A DNA stretch of 64,000 bases from Modestobacter italicus (lineage in GTDB: Bacteria > Actinomycetota > Actinomycetes > Mycobacteriales > Geodermatophilaceae), in NCBI RefSeq assembly GCF_000306785.1, contig NC_017955.1, positions 5,394,001 through 5,458,000 of the forward strand, given 5' to 3'. Under the pieces are notes generated by a model. It was not told the DNA's origin and did no database searches. It was given only the letters and a program-made list of their open reading frames with translations. Positions 15,369 through 23,622 of the stretch are shown here, one piece after another (position 1 is the stretch's first letter; each line of letters opens with the position of its first letter). The position numbers and the translations under genes were made by a program.

Positions 15369-16352
15369 ATGACCCAGTCCTTCCGCGACCACGTCCCCGA
15401 CGGCACCCCGTCGCCCGTGGCGGACCTCAGCCGGTGGCGGCTCAACGCGCTGCCCGACGAGAGCTCCGACGAGGACTGGGACGACGACCGCGAGCTCTTC
15501 GACCCCTCGGGCCGGCGGGTCGACACCTGGCGGGAGGGCTACCCGTACGACCACCGGATGGAGCGCCGCGAGTACGAGATCGAGAAGCGGAAGCTGCAGA
15601 TCGAGCTGCTGAAGCTGCAGGGCTGGGTGAAGGACACCGGCCAGAAGCTGGTGCTCGTCTTCGAGGGCCGGGACGCCGCCGGCAAGGGCGGCACCATCAA
15701 GCGGTTCACCGAGCACCTGAACCCGCGCGGCTCCCGGGTGGTGGCGCTGGACAAGCCCTCGGAGCGGGAGAAGACCCAGTGGTACTTCCAGCGCTACGTC
15801 TCCCACCTGCCGGCCGCCGGCGAGATCGTGATGTTCGACCGCTCCTGGTACAACCGGGCCGGCGTCGAGCGGGTCATGGGCTACTGCACCGCCGACGAGT
15901 ACCTGGAGTTCATGGCCCAGGCGCCGGAGATCGAGCGGATGTTCGTGCGCAGCGGGATCCAGCTGGTCAAGTTCTGGTTCTCGGTCACCCGGGGTGAGCA
16001 GCGCAGCCGGTTCATCGTCCGGCAGATCGACCCGGTGCGGCAGTGGAAGCTCTCGCCGACCGACCTCGCCTCGCTGGACAAGTGGGAGGCCTACACCGAG
16101 GCCAAGGAGGCGATGTTCCTGCACACCGACACCGAGCACGCCCCGTGGACGGTGATCAAGAGCAACGACAAGAAGCGGGCCCGGCTGGAGGCCATCCGGC
16201 ACGTGCTGGCGCGGTTCGACTACACCGACAAGGACGCGGCGACGGTCGGCGACCCCGACCCGCTGATCGTCACCTCGGCCGCCGACGTCGTCGAGGACTT
16301 CAGCGAGCCGGCCATGCCAGAGCCCGGCGATTCCCTGCCGCTGGAGGCGTGA
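15369..16352 (+). CDS. ppk2: polyphosphate kinase 2
   Basis: A 327-residue PPK2-family enzyme that moves phosphate between polyphosphate and nucleotides, mainly to make NTP from NDP or the reverse. Walker A is GRDAAGKGGTIKRFTEHLNP, the lid module contains WYFQRYVSHLP, and Walker B is EIVMFDRSWYNRAGVERVMG. The acidic N-terminal 50 residues are family-typical and length matches single-domain class I PPK2. ATG 15369 has GGAGG 5 bases upstream. Divergent from the A-PCP gene over a perfect palindrome; convergent with the FAD oxidoreductase. Confidence 0.92.
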   Translation: MTQSFRDHVPDGTPSPVADLSRWRLNALPDESSDEDWDDDRELFDPSGRRVDTWREGYPYDHRMERREYEIEKRKLQIELLKLQGWVKDTGQKLVLVFEGRDAAGKGGTIKRFTEHLNPRGSRVVALDKPSEREKTQWYFQRYVSHLPAAGEIVMFDRSWYNRAGVERVMGYCTADEYLEFMAQAPEIERMFVRSGIQLVKFWFSVTRGEQRSRFIVRQIDPVRQWKLSPTDLASLDKWEAYTEAKEAMFLHTDTEHAPWTVIKSNDKKRARLEAIRHVLARFDYTDKDAATVGDPDPLIVTSAADVVEDFSEPAMPEPGDSLPLEA

Positions 16353-16365
16353 CGAGGGGCGTCCC

Positions 16366-17493
16366 TCAGCGGTCCGGGCGGAAGGGGGTCAGGTCGAACG
16401 GCGGCCGGCCGCCGAGGGCGAGGTCGGCGGCGAGGACGCCGGTGAGCGGCCCGTAGGTGAGGCCGTTGGCACCCAGCCCGGTCGCGAGCACCAGGCCGCC
16501 GAGCCCCGGGACGGCGCCCAGCAGCGGGTACCCGTCGGGCGTGACCGGCCGGAAGCCCACCCGGGTCTCCAGCACCGTCGCCTCGGCCAGCCCCGGCGCG
16601 AGGGTGAGCGCGGCGTCGAGCACCTGGCGCTGACCGGCGACCGTCACCCGGGAGTCGAACCCCGCCCCGGCCTCGCGGGTGGCGCCCACCACGACGCGGC
16701 CCCCGGGGAAGGCCAGCGCGTAGTGGTGGCCGTGCTCCTCGCCCAGCGTCATCACCGTCGGCCATGGCGCGGTGTCCTGCCCGGGCAGCTCGACGTGCAC
16801 GATCTGCCCGCGCATCGGCCCCAGCCCCAGGTGCAGGCCCAGCGGCGCGCACAGCTGCGTCGTCCAGGCGCCGGCCGCGAGCACGACGGCGTCCCCCGGC
16901 AGCTCCTCACCGTCGACCTGCACCCGCACCCGGCGCCCATCGGCCACCAGCTCCGCGCGGCCGGGACGGCGGACCGCGCCGGCGCGCTGCGCCGCGACCA
17001 GCGCGGCGTCCCGGAACGCCCGGCCGTCGACCCGGCACACGCCGCCGGTCCAGACGGCCGCGAACCCCGGGTCCAGCACCGGGAAGCGCTCGGCGGCCTG
17101 CCCGGGCGCCAGGAGCTGCACCTCGCCCAGACCGGTCCAGCCGCGATCGCTCCGGGCCTGCTCCAGCGCCCCGGCCGCCGTCCGCAACCCGGTGACGTCC
17201 CGGCTGACGGTCAGCCCGCCGACGGCGGCGTAGCTCGGGTCCTGCCCGGACTCGGCGGCCAGCTCGGCCGCCAGCTGCGGCCAGCGTGCGCCGGCCAGGT
17301 CGCTGTAGGCCGCCCAGGGCCCGGCGGCGGCCGGCCGCCAGGGCTGCACGATGCCGGCGCCGGCCGCCGTCGCGGGGCCGGTCTCCCCGGACTCGACCAG
17401 GTCGACGTGCACGCCGCGGCGGGCGAGCTGCCAGGCCGCCGTCGCCCCGACGATGCCGGCCCCGACCACGACGACGCTCTCCGGTGCGGCCAT
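16366..17493 (-). CDS. FAD-dependent oxidoreductase of the DAO family
   Basis: A 375-residue protein with an N-terminal FAD Rossmann motif VVVVGAGIVGATAAWQLARR and a D-amino-acid-oxidase/glycine-oxidase fold: GLTVSRD, DAVVLAAGAWTTQL in the middle, and the C-terminal GFRPVTPDGYPLLGAVPG plus GLVLATGLGANGLTYGPLTG flavin-closing segment. It likely oxidises a secondary or primary amine such as an amino acid or sarcosine-like compound; the substrate cannot be set from sequence. No ThiO-type thiamine genes are adjacent. Starts ATG 17493; 13 bases from the convergent ppk2 stop. Confidence 0.83.
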   Translation of the reverse strand: MAAPESVVVVGAGIVGATAAWQLARRGVHVDLVESGETGPATAAGAGIVQPWRPAAAGPWAAYSDLAGARWPQLAAELAAESGQDPSYAAVGGLTVSRDVTGLRTAAGALEQARSDRGWTGLGEVQLLAPGQAAERFPVLDPGFAAVWTGGVCRVDGRAFRDAALVAAQRAGAVRRPGRAELVADGRRVRVQVDGEELPGDAVVLAAGAWTTQLCAPLGLHLGLGPMRGQIVHVELPGQDTAPWPTVMTLGEEHGHHYALAFPGGRVVVGATREAGAGFDSRVTVAGQRQVLDAALTLAPGLAEATVLETRVGFRPVTPDGYPLLGAVPGLGGLVLATGLGANGLTYGPLTGVLAADLALGGRPPFDLTPFRPDR

Positions 17494-17534
17494 GCCGTCA
17501 ATCTGCCACGGCGGATCCCGGCCCCGGACAGCAC

Positions 17535-17566
17535 AGCGCCCGCCCCGAACGGCCGGGGCGGGCGCT
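17535..17566 (-). terminator. GC-rich stem-loop terminator after the DUF2382 gene
   Basis: Thirteen perfect base pairs (17535-17547 with 17554-17566) around a six-base loop. It lies 35 bases downstream of the DUF2382 stop on the minus strand and 41 bases before the FAD oxidoreductase start. No T-run follows, as is common for actinobacterial terminators. Confidence 0.7.
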
Positions 17567-17601
17567 GGCGGGCCCTGCGGTGGATCAGGTGGTGCGGTGG
17601 A

Positions 17602-18558
17602 TCAACGCCGGTCGTCGTCCCGGCTGATCGCGTCCTTGGCCTTGTCCTTCAGGCTACGGTTGTCGCCCGTGGTGGTGCCGCGGGTGGTGTCGCGGCCCGT
17701 GGTGACGTCGTCGGTGTCGACCCGCTCCTTGCGCACCTGCTCGTTGACCTGCACCTGCTCGGTGACGGTCTCGGTGTCCAGGCGCACGCGCTCGACCGGC
17801 ACGGCCTCCTTCTCCACGACGGGACGCTCGGCGTGCAGCGTCACCTCGTGCTCCTCCTCGGAGATGGCCGGCCCGTCCAGGGCGTTGCCGACGTTGGCGT
17901 CGGTGATGGGCTCGCGCTGGACGCGGACCTCCTCGTGCGAGACGGGGACGGTCTGGGTGACGTTCTCGGTCACGACGTACTTGCGCAGCCGGGCGCGGCC
18001 GGCCTCGACCTGCTGGGTGCCGACGTTGACGCGCTCCTCGGAGAGCGTCATGGCGTCGTCCGTCGTGGGGCCGGAGGTGTCGTGGCCCTTGGTGCCGTGA
18101 CGGTTCACGTCGGTGTCGGTGTAGCCGGTGGTGGTGTTCGCCGTGGTGTCGCCGACCCGGTCGGTGACGCCCGCGCCCATGCCGGTGTTGGTGGTCGTCC
18201 GCGAGGTGTCGGTGGTGGTGGACTGGACGTCGGTGTGCCGTCCGGTGCCGCCCACGCCGTAGTAGCGGTACAGCTCCTCCTCCTCCTGCGGGGAGAGGTG
18301 GCCGTCCGTGTCGATCTTCGGTGCGTCCTTGACCTGGGCCTTGCTCACGGGTACGCGCAGACCGTCGCTGGTCAGGTCGGCCTCACGGATGGGCACAAAG
18401 GTCTCCTTCGTGCCGAACAGGCCGGTCTTCACGGTCACCCACTCGGGGTTGCCGGACTGGTCGTCGAGGAAGACCTCGGACGCCGTGCCGATCTTGCTGC
18501 CGTCGGCGTCGTAGACGTCTGCGCCGATCACGCGGTCGAGGGTGTCGGTGCCGATCAT
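17602..18558 (-). CDS. PRC-barrel and DUF2382 domain stress protein
   Basis: A 318-residue hydrophilic protein. Residues 1-85 form a PRC-barrel (VIGADVYDADGSKIGTASEVFLDD). A Thr/Asp/Gly-rich linker (110-175) follows, then a DUF2382 domain (176-290) with repeated EERVNVGTQ, VVTENVTQTVPVSHEEVRVQREP and HAERPVVEKEAVPVERVRL, and a charged tail. Such proteins are common in desiccation- and radiation-tolerant actinobacteria and are usually stress-induced; molecular function is unknown. ATG 18558 has AAGGAG 9 bases upstream. A GTTT-N15-GGGCAT element upstream fits a general-stress sigma factor. Confidence 0.87.
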   Translation of the reverse strand: MIGTDTLDRVIGADVYDADGSKIGTASEVFLDDQSGNPEWVTVKTGLFGTKETFVPIREADLTSDGLRVPVSKAQVKDAPKIDTDGHLSPQEEEELYRYYGVGGTGRHTDVQSTTTDTSRTTTNTGMGAGVTDRVGDTTANTTTGYTDTDVNRHGTKGHDTSGPTTDDAMTLSEERVNVGTQQVEAGRARLRKYVVTENVTQTVPVSHEEVRVQREPITDANVGNALDGPAISEEEHEVTLHAERPVVEKEAVPVERVRLDTETVTEQVQVNEQVRKERVDTDDVTTGRDTTRGTTTGDNRSLKDKAKDAISRDDDRR

Positions 18559-18606
18559 GGGTTCCGCTCCTTGGCTCGGGGGATCTGACGTGGCTCGCTC
18601 AGAGTC

Positions 18607-18631
18607 ATGCCCCTGGGGTACTTCCGGAAAC
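18607..18631 (-). promoter_or_regulatory. candidate general-stress sigma (SigB/SigF-type) promoter
   Basis: On the minus strand GTTT (18631-18628), 15 bases, then GGGCAT (18612-18607) resembles the GTTT-N14-16-GGGTAT consensus of SigB/SigF-like sigma factors. It lies 49 bases upstream of the DUF2382 start. One -10 base differs. Confidence 0.5.
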
Positions 18632-18838
18632 GGCGTGTTCATGATCGATCTGACCGTGTGTGATGGCCGTGCGCGGCAAGGTCGTCCACGTCGTACCGGA
18701 ACCCGCAGGTCAGACCGTGAATCTGAGCTGGACACGCCGTCCGGACGGAACGGTCCGACTCGCCGGGAACCGAGGTGCCCTGTTCGTCCCGGGCGTGTCG
18801 CGGCCGCTGCGGGCGCCGTTCGACCTGAGCATGGAGGC

Positions 18839-19648
18839 GTGCCTCCTCGTTCGCCGTACGACGACCTGGTCCACCCGCGCACCCAGAAGAAGCCCTCACC
18901 CGAGGTCGAGGCGCTCAAGGACGTCGTCGTGGAGGACCCCAGCAGCGGGTTCGTCGGCGCGGTGGTGCGCTGCGAGAAGGACGTCGTCCACCTGGAGGAC
19001 CGCTTCGGCAAGGTGCGGGCCTACCCGCTCGGCCCCGGTTTCTGGGTCGACGGGCGGCCGGTCGTGCTGGTCCGGCCGAAGCAGAACGCACCGTCGGGCC
19101 CGCAGCGCAGCGCGTCGGGCTCGACCTACGTCGTCGGCGCCCGGGCCCGGGTCGCCCGCGAGGGCCGCATCTACGTCGAGGGCAAGCACGACGCCGAGCT
19201 GGTGGAGAAGGTCTGGGGCCACGACCTGCGGATCGAGGGCGTCGTGGTCGAGCCGCTGCACGGCGTGGACGACCTGCCGGGGATCGTGCGGGAGTTCCGG
19301 CCCTCGGCCGGCCGCCGGCTCGGCGTCCTCGTCGACCACCTGGTCACCGGCTCCAAGGAGACCCGGATCGCCGCTCAGGTGACCGGCGCCCACGCGCTCG
19401 TCGTCGGGCACCCGTTCATCGACATCTGGCAGGCGGTCAAGCCCTCCGTCGTCGGCATCACGGCGTGGCCGACGGTGCCGAGGGGCGAGGACTGGAAGAC
19501 CGGTGTCTGCCGCCGGCTGGGCTGGGAGGACGACACCGGGTACGTCTGGGCGCAGCGGATCCTCGCCCGGGTCAGCACCTGGACCGACCTGGAGCCCACG
19601 CTGATCGGCCGGGTCGAGGAGCTCATCGACTTCGTCACCACCGAGTAG
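18839..19648 (+). CDS. DUF3097 family protein
   Basis: A 269-residue actinobacterial conserved protein of unknown function. Recognisable stretches are VVVEDPSSGFVGAVVRCEKD, LEDRFGKVRAYPLGPGFW, the acid-rich IYVEGKHDAELVEKVWG, VEPLHGVDDLPGIVREF and VGHPFIDIWQAVKP. The EGKHDAEL plus LVDH pattern is reminiscent of Toprim-like metal sites, but that is my impression only. The start GTG 18839 is chosen from family alignment (MPPRSPYDDLVHP); GGAGG ends only one base before it, so a leaderless or unusual initiation is possible. Ends in a strong bidirectional terminator. Confidence 0.82.
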   Translation: MPPRSPYDDLVHPRTQKKPSPEVEALKDVVVEDPSSGFVGAVVRCEKDVVHLEDRFGKVRAYPLGPGFWVDGRPVVLVRPKQNAPSGPQRSASGSTYVVGARARVAREGRIYVEGKHDAELVEKVWGHDLRIEGVVVEPLHGVDDLPGIVREFRPSAGRRLGVLVDHLVTGSKETRIAAQVTGAHALVVGHPFIDIWQAVKPSVVGITAWPTVPRGEDWKTGVCRRLGWEDDTGYVWAQRILARVSTWTDLEPTLIGRVEELIDFVTTE

Positions 19649-19688
19649 TGGAGTGCCACGGCGCGGAAAACGCGTCCGTGGCACTCCA
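19649..19688. terminator. bidirectional stem-loop terminator
   Basis: Starts at the base after the DUF3097 stop. Outer stem of 13 perfect pairs (19649-19661 with 19676-19688); inner CGCG-GAAAA-CGCG stem (19662-19674). It separates two convergent genes and should terminate both. Confidence 0.85.
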
Positions 19689-19694
19689 CCAGGC

Positions 19695-20534
19695 TCAGCT
19701 CGGGATGTAGTTGAACGTGTCCGGGTCGGGGCCGGTGCGCTCGTTGCGGTCCAGCGCGGTGATCTCGCGCAGGTCGTCCTCGGAGAGCTCGAAGTCGAAG
19801 ATGGCGAAGTTCTCCTCGACCCGGCTGCGGGTGACCGACTTCGGGAACACGATGTCGCCCCGCTGCACGTGCCAGCGCAGGGTGACCTGCGAGGCGGTCT
19901 TGCCGTAGCGCTCGGCCACCCGCAGGATCGCCGGGTCGTCGAGCACCTTGCCCTGGGCGATCGGGGACCACGCCTCGGTGGCGATCTGGTGCTGGGCGTT
20001 GAACGCGCGCAGCTCGTCCTGGGCCAGGTAGGGGTGCACCTCGATCTGGTTCACCGCCGGGATGACCTCGGTCTCGCCGTGCAGCTTGCGCAGGTGGTGG
20101 GCGCTGAAGTTCGAGACCCCGATCGACTTCGCCCGGCCGGACGCGTAGATCTCCTCCAGCGCCTTCCAGGTCTCGACGAAGTCGACGTCGATGCCCGGCA
20201 GCGGCCAGTGGATGAGGAACAGGTCGACGTAGTCCGAGCCCAGCGCCTCGAGGGTGCCGTCGAAGGCCTTGAGCGCGTCGTCGTGGGCGTGGAAGCCGTT
20301 GTTGAGCTTGGAGGTCACGAAGACCTCCTCGCGCGGGATGCCGGAGTTCCGGATCCCCTCGCCGACGCCGGCCTCGTTGCCGTACATCTCGGCGGTGTCG
20401 ATGTGCCGGTAGCCGACCTCGAGGGCGGTCTGCACCGCCTGCGCGGTCTCGTCCGGCTTGACCTGGTAGACGCCGAAGCCGAGCTGGGGGATCTCGACGC
20501 CGTTGTTCAGGGTGATCGTGGGCACGGTGGCCAT
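19695..20534 (-). CDS. aldo/keto reductase (AKR5-like)
   Basis: A 279-residue NADPH-dependent aldo/keto reductase with the usual TIM-barrel motifs: GYRHIDTAEMYGNEAGVGEG (catalytic Asp and Tyr), VTSKLNNGFH (catalytic Lys), DLFLIHWPLP (catalytic His), AKSIGVSNFSAHHL and the cofactor-binding FPKSVTRSRVEENFAIFDF. This is the 2,5-diketo-D-gluconate reductase-like branch, with broad aldehyde specificity. ATG 20534 with GGAGGA 8 bases upstream replaces the longer open frame to 20648. Confidence 0.9.
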   Translation of the reverse strand: MATVPTITLNNGVEIPQLGFGVYQVKPDETAQAVQTALEVGYRHIDTAEMYGNEAGVGEGIRNSGIPREEVFVTSKLNNGFHAHDDALKAFDGTLEALGSDYVDLFLIHWPLPGIDVDFVETWKALEEIYASGRAKSIGVSNFSAHHLRKLHGETEVIPAVNQIEVHPYLAQDELRAFNAQHQIATEAWSPIAQGKVLDDPAILRVAERYGKTASQVTLRWHVQRGDIVFPKSVTRSRVEENFAIFDFELSEDDLREITALDRNERTGPDPDTFNYIPS

Positions 20535-20720
20535 GCGGGGTCCTCCAGGGGTGGGACGGATGGGAGGCGGCGCGCGGACCTGCGGGCGCGACCGGCCTGC
20601 TCCCCGACCTACCCGGCCCGTCGCCGTCCTACCCGCGAGGCATCTCACCGCGCCCGCGGGAATGCGCGCCGCGGCAGCTCAGTACGGTGACGGCTCCGTC
20701 GTCGGGCAGGAAGAGGGCAC

Positions 20721-21119
20721 GTGACACAGCCGCAGCGAGTCACCGACGGCACCGGGTGGGAGGCGTCGGCCGGTTACAGCCGGGCGGCGCGCGCCGGCTG
20801 CTGCATCGCCGTCAGCGGCACCACCGACACCGGCCCGGACGGGACGGCGGCGCACCCCGGCGACACCCACGCCCAGGCCGGTGCGGCGCTGCGCCGGGCC
20901 GTCGCCGCGGCCGAGGCCCTCGGGGCCGGCCCCGACCAGGTGCTGCGCACCCGGCTGCTGCTCGCCCCGGGCGCCGACTGGGAGGGCGCCGCGCGGGCGC
21001 ACGCCGAGGTGCTCGGTGCGGTCGCCCCGGCCAACACCACGCTGTTCGTGGCGGGGCTGATCGGCGAGGGCTTCCTGGTCGAGGTCGAGCTCGACGCGTG
21101 CACCGGGCCGGCCTCGTGA
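20721..21119 (+). CDS. RidA/YjgF-family protein
   Basis: A 132-residue member of the RidA superfamily, whose best-known members hydrolyse reactive enamine/imine intermediates from PLP enzymes. Family segments are GTTDTGPDGTAAHPGDTHAQ, LLLAPGADWEGAARAHAEV and the C-terminal LIGEGFLVEVELDA. It keeps an Arg in VLRTRLLL and a late Glu, positions important in active RidA; the exact subfamily is uncertain. Starts at GTG 20721 and overlaps the following LLM oxidoreductase by a GTGA, indicating translational coupling and probably a shared catabolic step. Confidence 0.85.
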   Translation: MTQPQRVTDGTGWEASAGYSRAARAGCCIAVSGTTDTGPDGTAAHPGDTHAQAGAALRRAVAAAEALGAGPDQVLRTRLLLAPGADWEGAARAHAEVLGAVAPANTTLFVAGLIGEGFLVEVELDACTGPAS

Positions 21120-22111
21120 CCGGGCGGACCAGCCTGCGGCTGAACAACGACCTGCCGGTGGCGGAGTACGTCGACCTCGTCGTCGCCGCCGAGGCCCTGG
21201 GCTTCGACCAGGTGTGGGTGTCCGACGACCTCTTCCTGCGCTCGGCACCGGTGATGGTGACCGCCGCGGCGGCGCGGACGTCCCGGATCGGCCTGGGCAT
21301 CGGGATCATGAACCCGTACTCGGTGCACCCCGCCGAGCTGGCGATGCTCGCCGCCACCCTGCAGGAGGTCTCCGGCGGCCGGTTCCTGCTCGGGCTGGCG
21401 GCCGGCGCCGAGGAGTTCCTCGGCTGGGCCGGCATCCCGCGGCCGCTGCCGCTGACCCGCACCCGCGAGGCCGTCCGGGCGGTGCGCGCGCTGACCCGCG
21501 GCGACCGGCCCTCCGACGTCCCCGGGGCCGGCGAGGACTGGACGTCCGAGGCGTACCTGCGCTTCCCGCTGGGCGCCCCGGCCCCGGTCTACGTCGGCGC
21601 GATGAGCCCCAAGATGCTGCAGATGTCCGGCGCCGAGGCCGAGGGCGTGCTGCCGCTGCTCTACCCGCCCGAGCACTTCCCGGTCGCCCGCGACCTGGTG
21701 CACGACGGTGCCCGCGCCGCCGGCCGCGACCCGGCCGAGGTCGACGTCGCCGCCGCGTTCTGGGTGTCGGTCGACGACGACGGCGCCCGGGCGGAGCGGG
21801 CCCTGGCGGAGAAGATCGCCTACTACGGCGCCTCGTTCTCCCCCTACCTGCTGTCCCGGGCCGGCCTGGCGGTCGAGGACTTCGCCGACATCCAGGCGGC
21901 GCTGTCGGCCGGCGAGCCGGAGCGGGCCACCGACCTGGTCACCCCGGAGATGCTGCGGCTGGGCATCGCCGGGGACGCCGACGAGGTCGTGCGCCGCTGC
22001 CGCTGGCTGCAGGAGCAGGGCGCCACGCACCTGTCCTTCGGCCCACCGCTCGGCCCGGACCCGGTCGCCGCGGTCACCGTCCTCGGCGAGCAGGTCCTCC
22101 CCCGCCTCTGA
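21116..22111 (+). CDS. LLM-class (F420/FMN-dependent) oxidoreductase
   Basis: A 331-residue luciferase-like TIM-barrel protein. The start (LRLNNDLPVAEYVDLVVAAE), the flavin/F420 pocket RIGLGIGIMNPYSVHPAELA, GGRFLLGLAAGAEEFLGW and the C-terminal GDADEVVRRCRWLQEQGATHLSFG match actinobacterial F420-dependent 5,10-methylene-H4MPT reductase-like enzymes. It likely uses F420 as hydride carrier on an unknown small molecule. Coupled to the RidA gene by a 4-base overlap. Convergent with tryptophan dioxygenase, two bases apart. Confidence 0.83.
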   Translation: MTGRTSLRLNNDLPVAEYVDLVVAAEALGFDQVWVSDDLFLRSAPVMVTAAAARTSRIGLGIGIMNPYSVHPAELAMLAATLQEVSGGRFLLGLAAGAEEFLGWAGIPRPLPLTRTREAVRAVRALTRGDRPSDVPGAGEDWTSEAYLRFPLGAPAPVYVGAMSPKMLQMSGAEAEGVLPLLYPPEHFPVARDLVHDGARAAGRDPAEVDVAAAFWVSVDDDGARAERALAEKIAYYGASFSPYLLSRAGLAVEDFADIQAALSAGEPERATDLVTPEMLRLGIAGDADEVVRRCRWLQEQGATHLSFGPPLGPDPVAAVTVLGEQVLPRL

Positions 22112-22113
22112 GC

Positions 22114-23037
22114 TCACACGGTGGTGCGGGCGGCCCAGAGGTCGGGGAAGACGACGCGGGCGGCGCTGCGCTCCAGCCAGACCAGGCCGGCGGAGCCGCC
22201 GCTGCCCGGCTTGGCCCCCATCGCCCGGCGGACGGCGGTGACGTGCCGCTGCCGCCAGGTGGTGAACACCTCGGCGACGTCGGTGAGCGCCTCCCCCAGC
22301 GCGAACAGCTCGTTCGACGGGCGCGGGTCGCGGTAGACCTCGGCCCACAGCCCGGTCACCGCCGGGTCCGGCTCGTGGGTGACGGTCCGGTCCCGCGCCA
22401 GGACGGCGGCCGGCACCGGCAGGCCGCGCCGGGCCAGGAACGCCAGCACGTCGTCCTCCAGCGACGGCGCGGCCAGCGCCCGCTGCAGGTCGGCGTGGAC
22501 GACGGGCAGCCCGCGGTGCGGCCGGACGACGGACTCCGCCTTGAGCCCGAGCAGGAACTCCACGTGCCGGTACTCGTAGGACTGGAAGCCCGACGCCTCG
22601 CCGAGGGAGTCCCGGAAGCCGTTGAACTCAGCCGGGGTCAGCCACAGCAGCGACCCCCAGCTGGCGTCCAGCGACCGCAGGTGGTGCACCGAGCGGCGGA
22701 CCGAGGCCACCGCGCCGTCCAGGTCGTCGGCCCGCAGCTGCCGCTGCGCGAGCTCCCACTCGCGGCGCAGCAGCGTGAACCACAGCTCCATCACCTGGGT
22801 GACGACGAGGAACGCCGGCTCGGCCGGGTGGTCGGTGACCGGGCGCACCAGCGCCTGCAGCTGGCGCACCCCGACGTAGGTCTCGTACGGCGTGGCCTCG
22901 GCGAACTCGACGGTCGGCAGACCGGCGTTGGCGGCGGCCCGCTCGGCGCGGAGCTGGGCGTCCACCGGGGGCGGGGCGGCGGGACGGATCGCGGCGGGCG
23001 CCTCGGGCCGGGCGCCCGGCAGACGGCGGGTGGTCAT
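22114..23037 (-). CDS. kynA: tryptophan 2,3-dioxygenase
   Basis: A 307-residue heme dioxygenase that opens tryptophan to N-formylkynurenine. Visible family motifs are EATPYETYVGVRQLQAL, LVVTQVMELWFTLLRREWEL, GEASGFQSYEYRHVEFLLG and TTWRQRHVTAVRRAMGAKPG with the proximal heme histidine. The proline/alanine-rich first 35 residues are an extension. No kynureninase or formamidase gene is next to it, so the rest of the kynurenine route must be elsewhere. Confidence 0.88.
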   Translation of the reverse strand: MTTRRLPGARPEAPAAIRPAAPPPVDAQLRAERAAANAGLPTVEFAEATPYETYVGVRQLQALVRPVTDHPAEPAFLVVTQVMELWFTLLRREWELAQRQLRADDLDGAVASVRRSVHHLRSLDASWGSLLWLTPAEFNGFRDSLGEASGFQSYEYRHVEFLLGLKAESVVRPHRGLPVVHADLQRALAAPSLEDDVLAFLARRGLPVPAAVLARDRTVTHEPDPAVTGLWAEVYRDPRPSNELFALGEALTDVAEVFTTWRQRHVTAVRRAMGAKPGSGGSAGLVWLERSAARVVFPDLWAARTTV

Positions 23038-23064
23038 GGGGACTCTCTACAGCAGCATGGGGGC

Positions 23065-23622
23065 GTGCCCACCGCCGCCGTCCCACCGCTGCCGGCCGAG
23101 GACCACGTCTGCCGCACCTGCGGGCTGGACTTCGCGGCGCTGTCCGTCGAGGACGCGGCCGCGCTGGTCGCCGCCGTCCCGCAGCGGGCCCGGGCCGTGG
23201 TCGAGGGCCGGCCGGACGCCGACCTGCGCCGCCGCCCCGACCCGGGCACCTGGTCGGCCGCGGAGTACCTCTGCCACCTGCGCGACGTGCACGTCACCAC
23301 GACCATCCGGCTGCACCGGGCGCGCACCGAGGAGCTGCCGGTGGTCGAGCCGATGCTCAACGACCTGCGGGCCCGGCGGTTCCGCTACGCCGACTGCGAC
23401 GTCCCGGCGGTGCTCGGCGAGCTGGCCGCGGCGGTCGCCGGCGTCGCCGACGAGCTGCGCCGGGTCGGCCCGGACGGCTGGGAGCGTCAGGTCACCCGGC
23501 TGCCCGGCGAGGAGCGCACCGTCCGCTGGCTGCTCCGCAACGCCGCGCACGAGGGCCGGCACCACCTGGCCGACGTCGAGCGCGGGCTCAGAGCTGCGCG
23601 GCCACCAGCGGCTCGAGGGTGA
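23065..23622 (+). CDS. DinB-family (four-helix, metal-binding) protein
   Basis: A 185-residue DinB/YfiT-like protein. An N-terminal CRTCG pair of cysteines (DHVCRTCGLDFAAL) precedes the four-helix bundle with histidines in WSAAEYLCHLRDVHVTT and in NAAHEGRHHLADVERGL, the usual triad for a nickel or zinc site. Actinobacterial relatives include mycothiol-dependent enzymes. GTG 23065 gives the best N-terminus. Its last 35 bases overlap the end of prfC on the opposite strand. Confidence 0.78.
   Translation: MPTAAVPPLPAEDHVCRTCGLDFAALSVEDAAALVAAVPQRARAVVEGRPDADLRRRPDPGTWSAAEYLCHLRDVHVTTTIRLHRARTEELPVVEPMLNDLRARRFRYADCDVPAVLGELAAAVAGVADELRRVGPDGWERQVTRLPGEERTVRWLLRNAAHEGRHHLADVERGLRAARPPAARG

Noticed and set aside
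18660-18838. Short open frame upstream of DUF3097 (MAVRGKVVHVVPEPAGQ...)
   Set aside because: It runs out of frame deep into DUF3097 and has no independent stop, ribosome site or family; the DUF3097 frame is clearly the real one.
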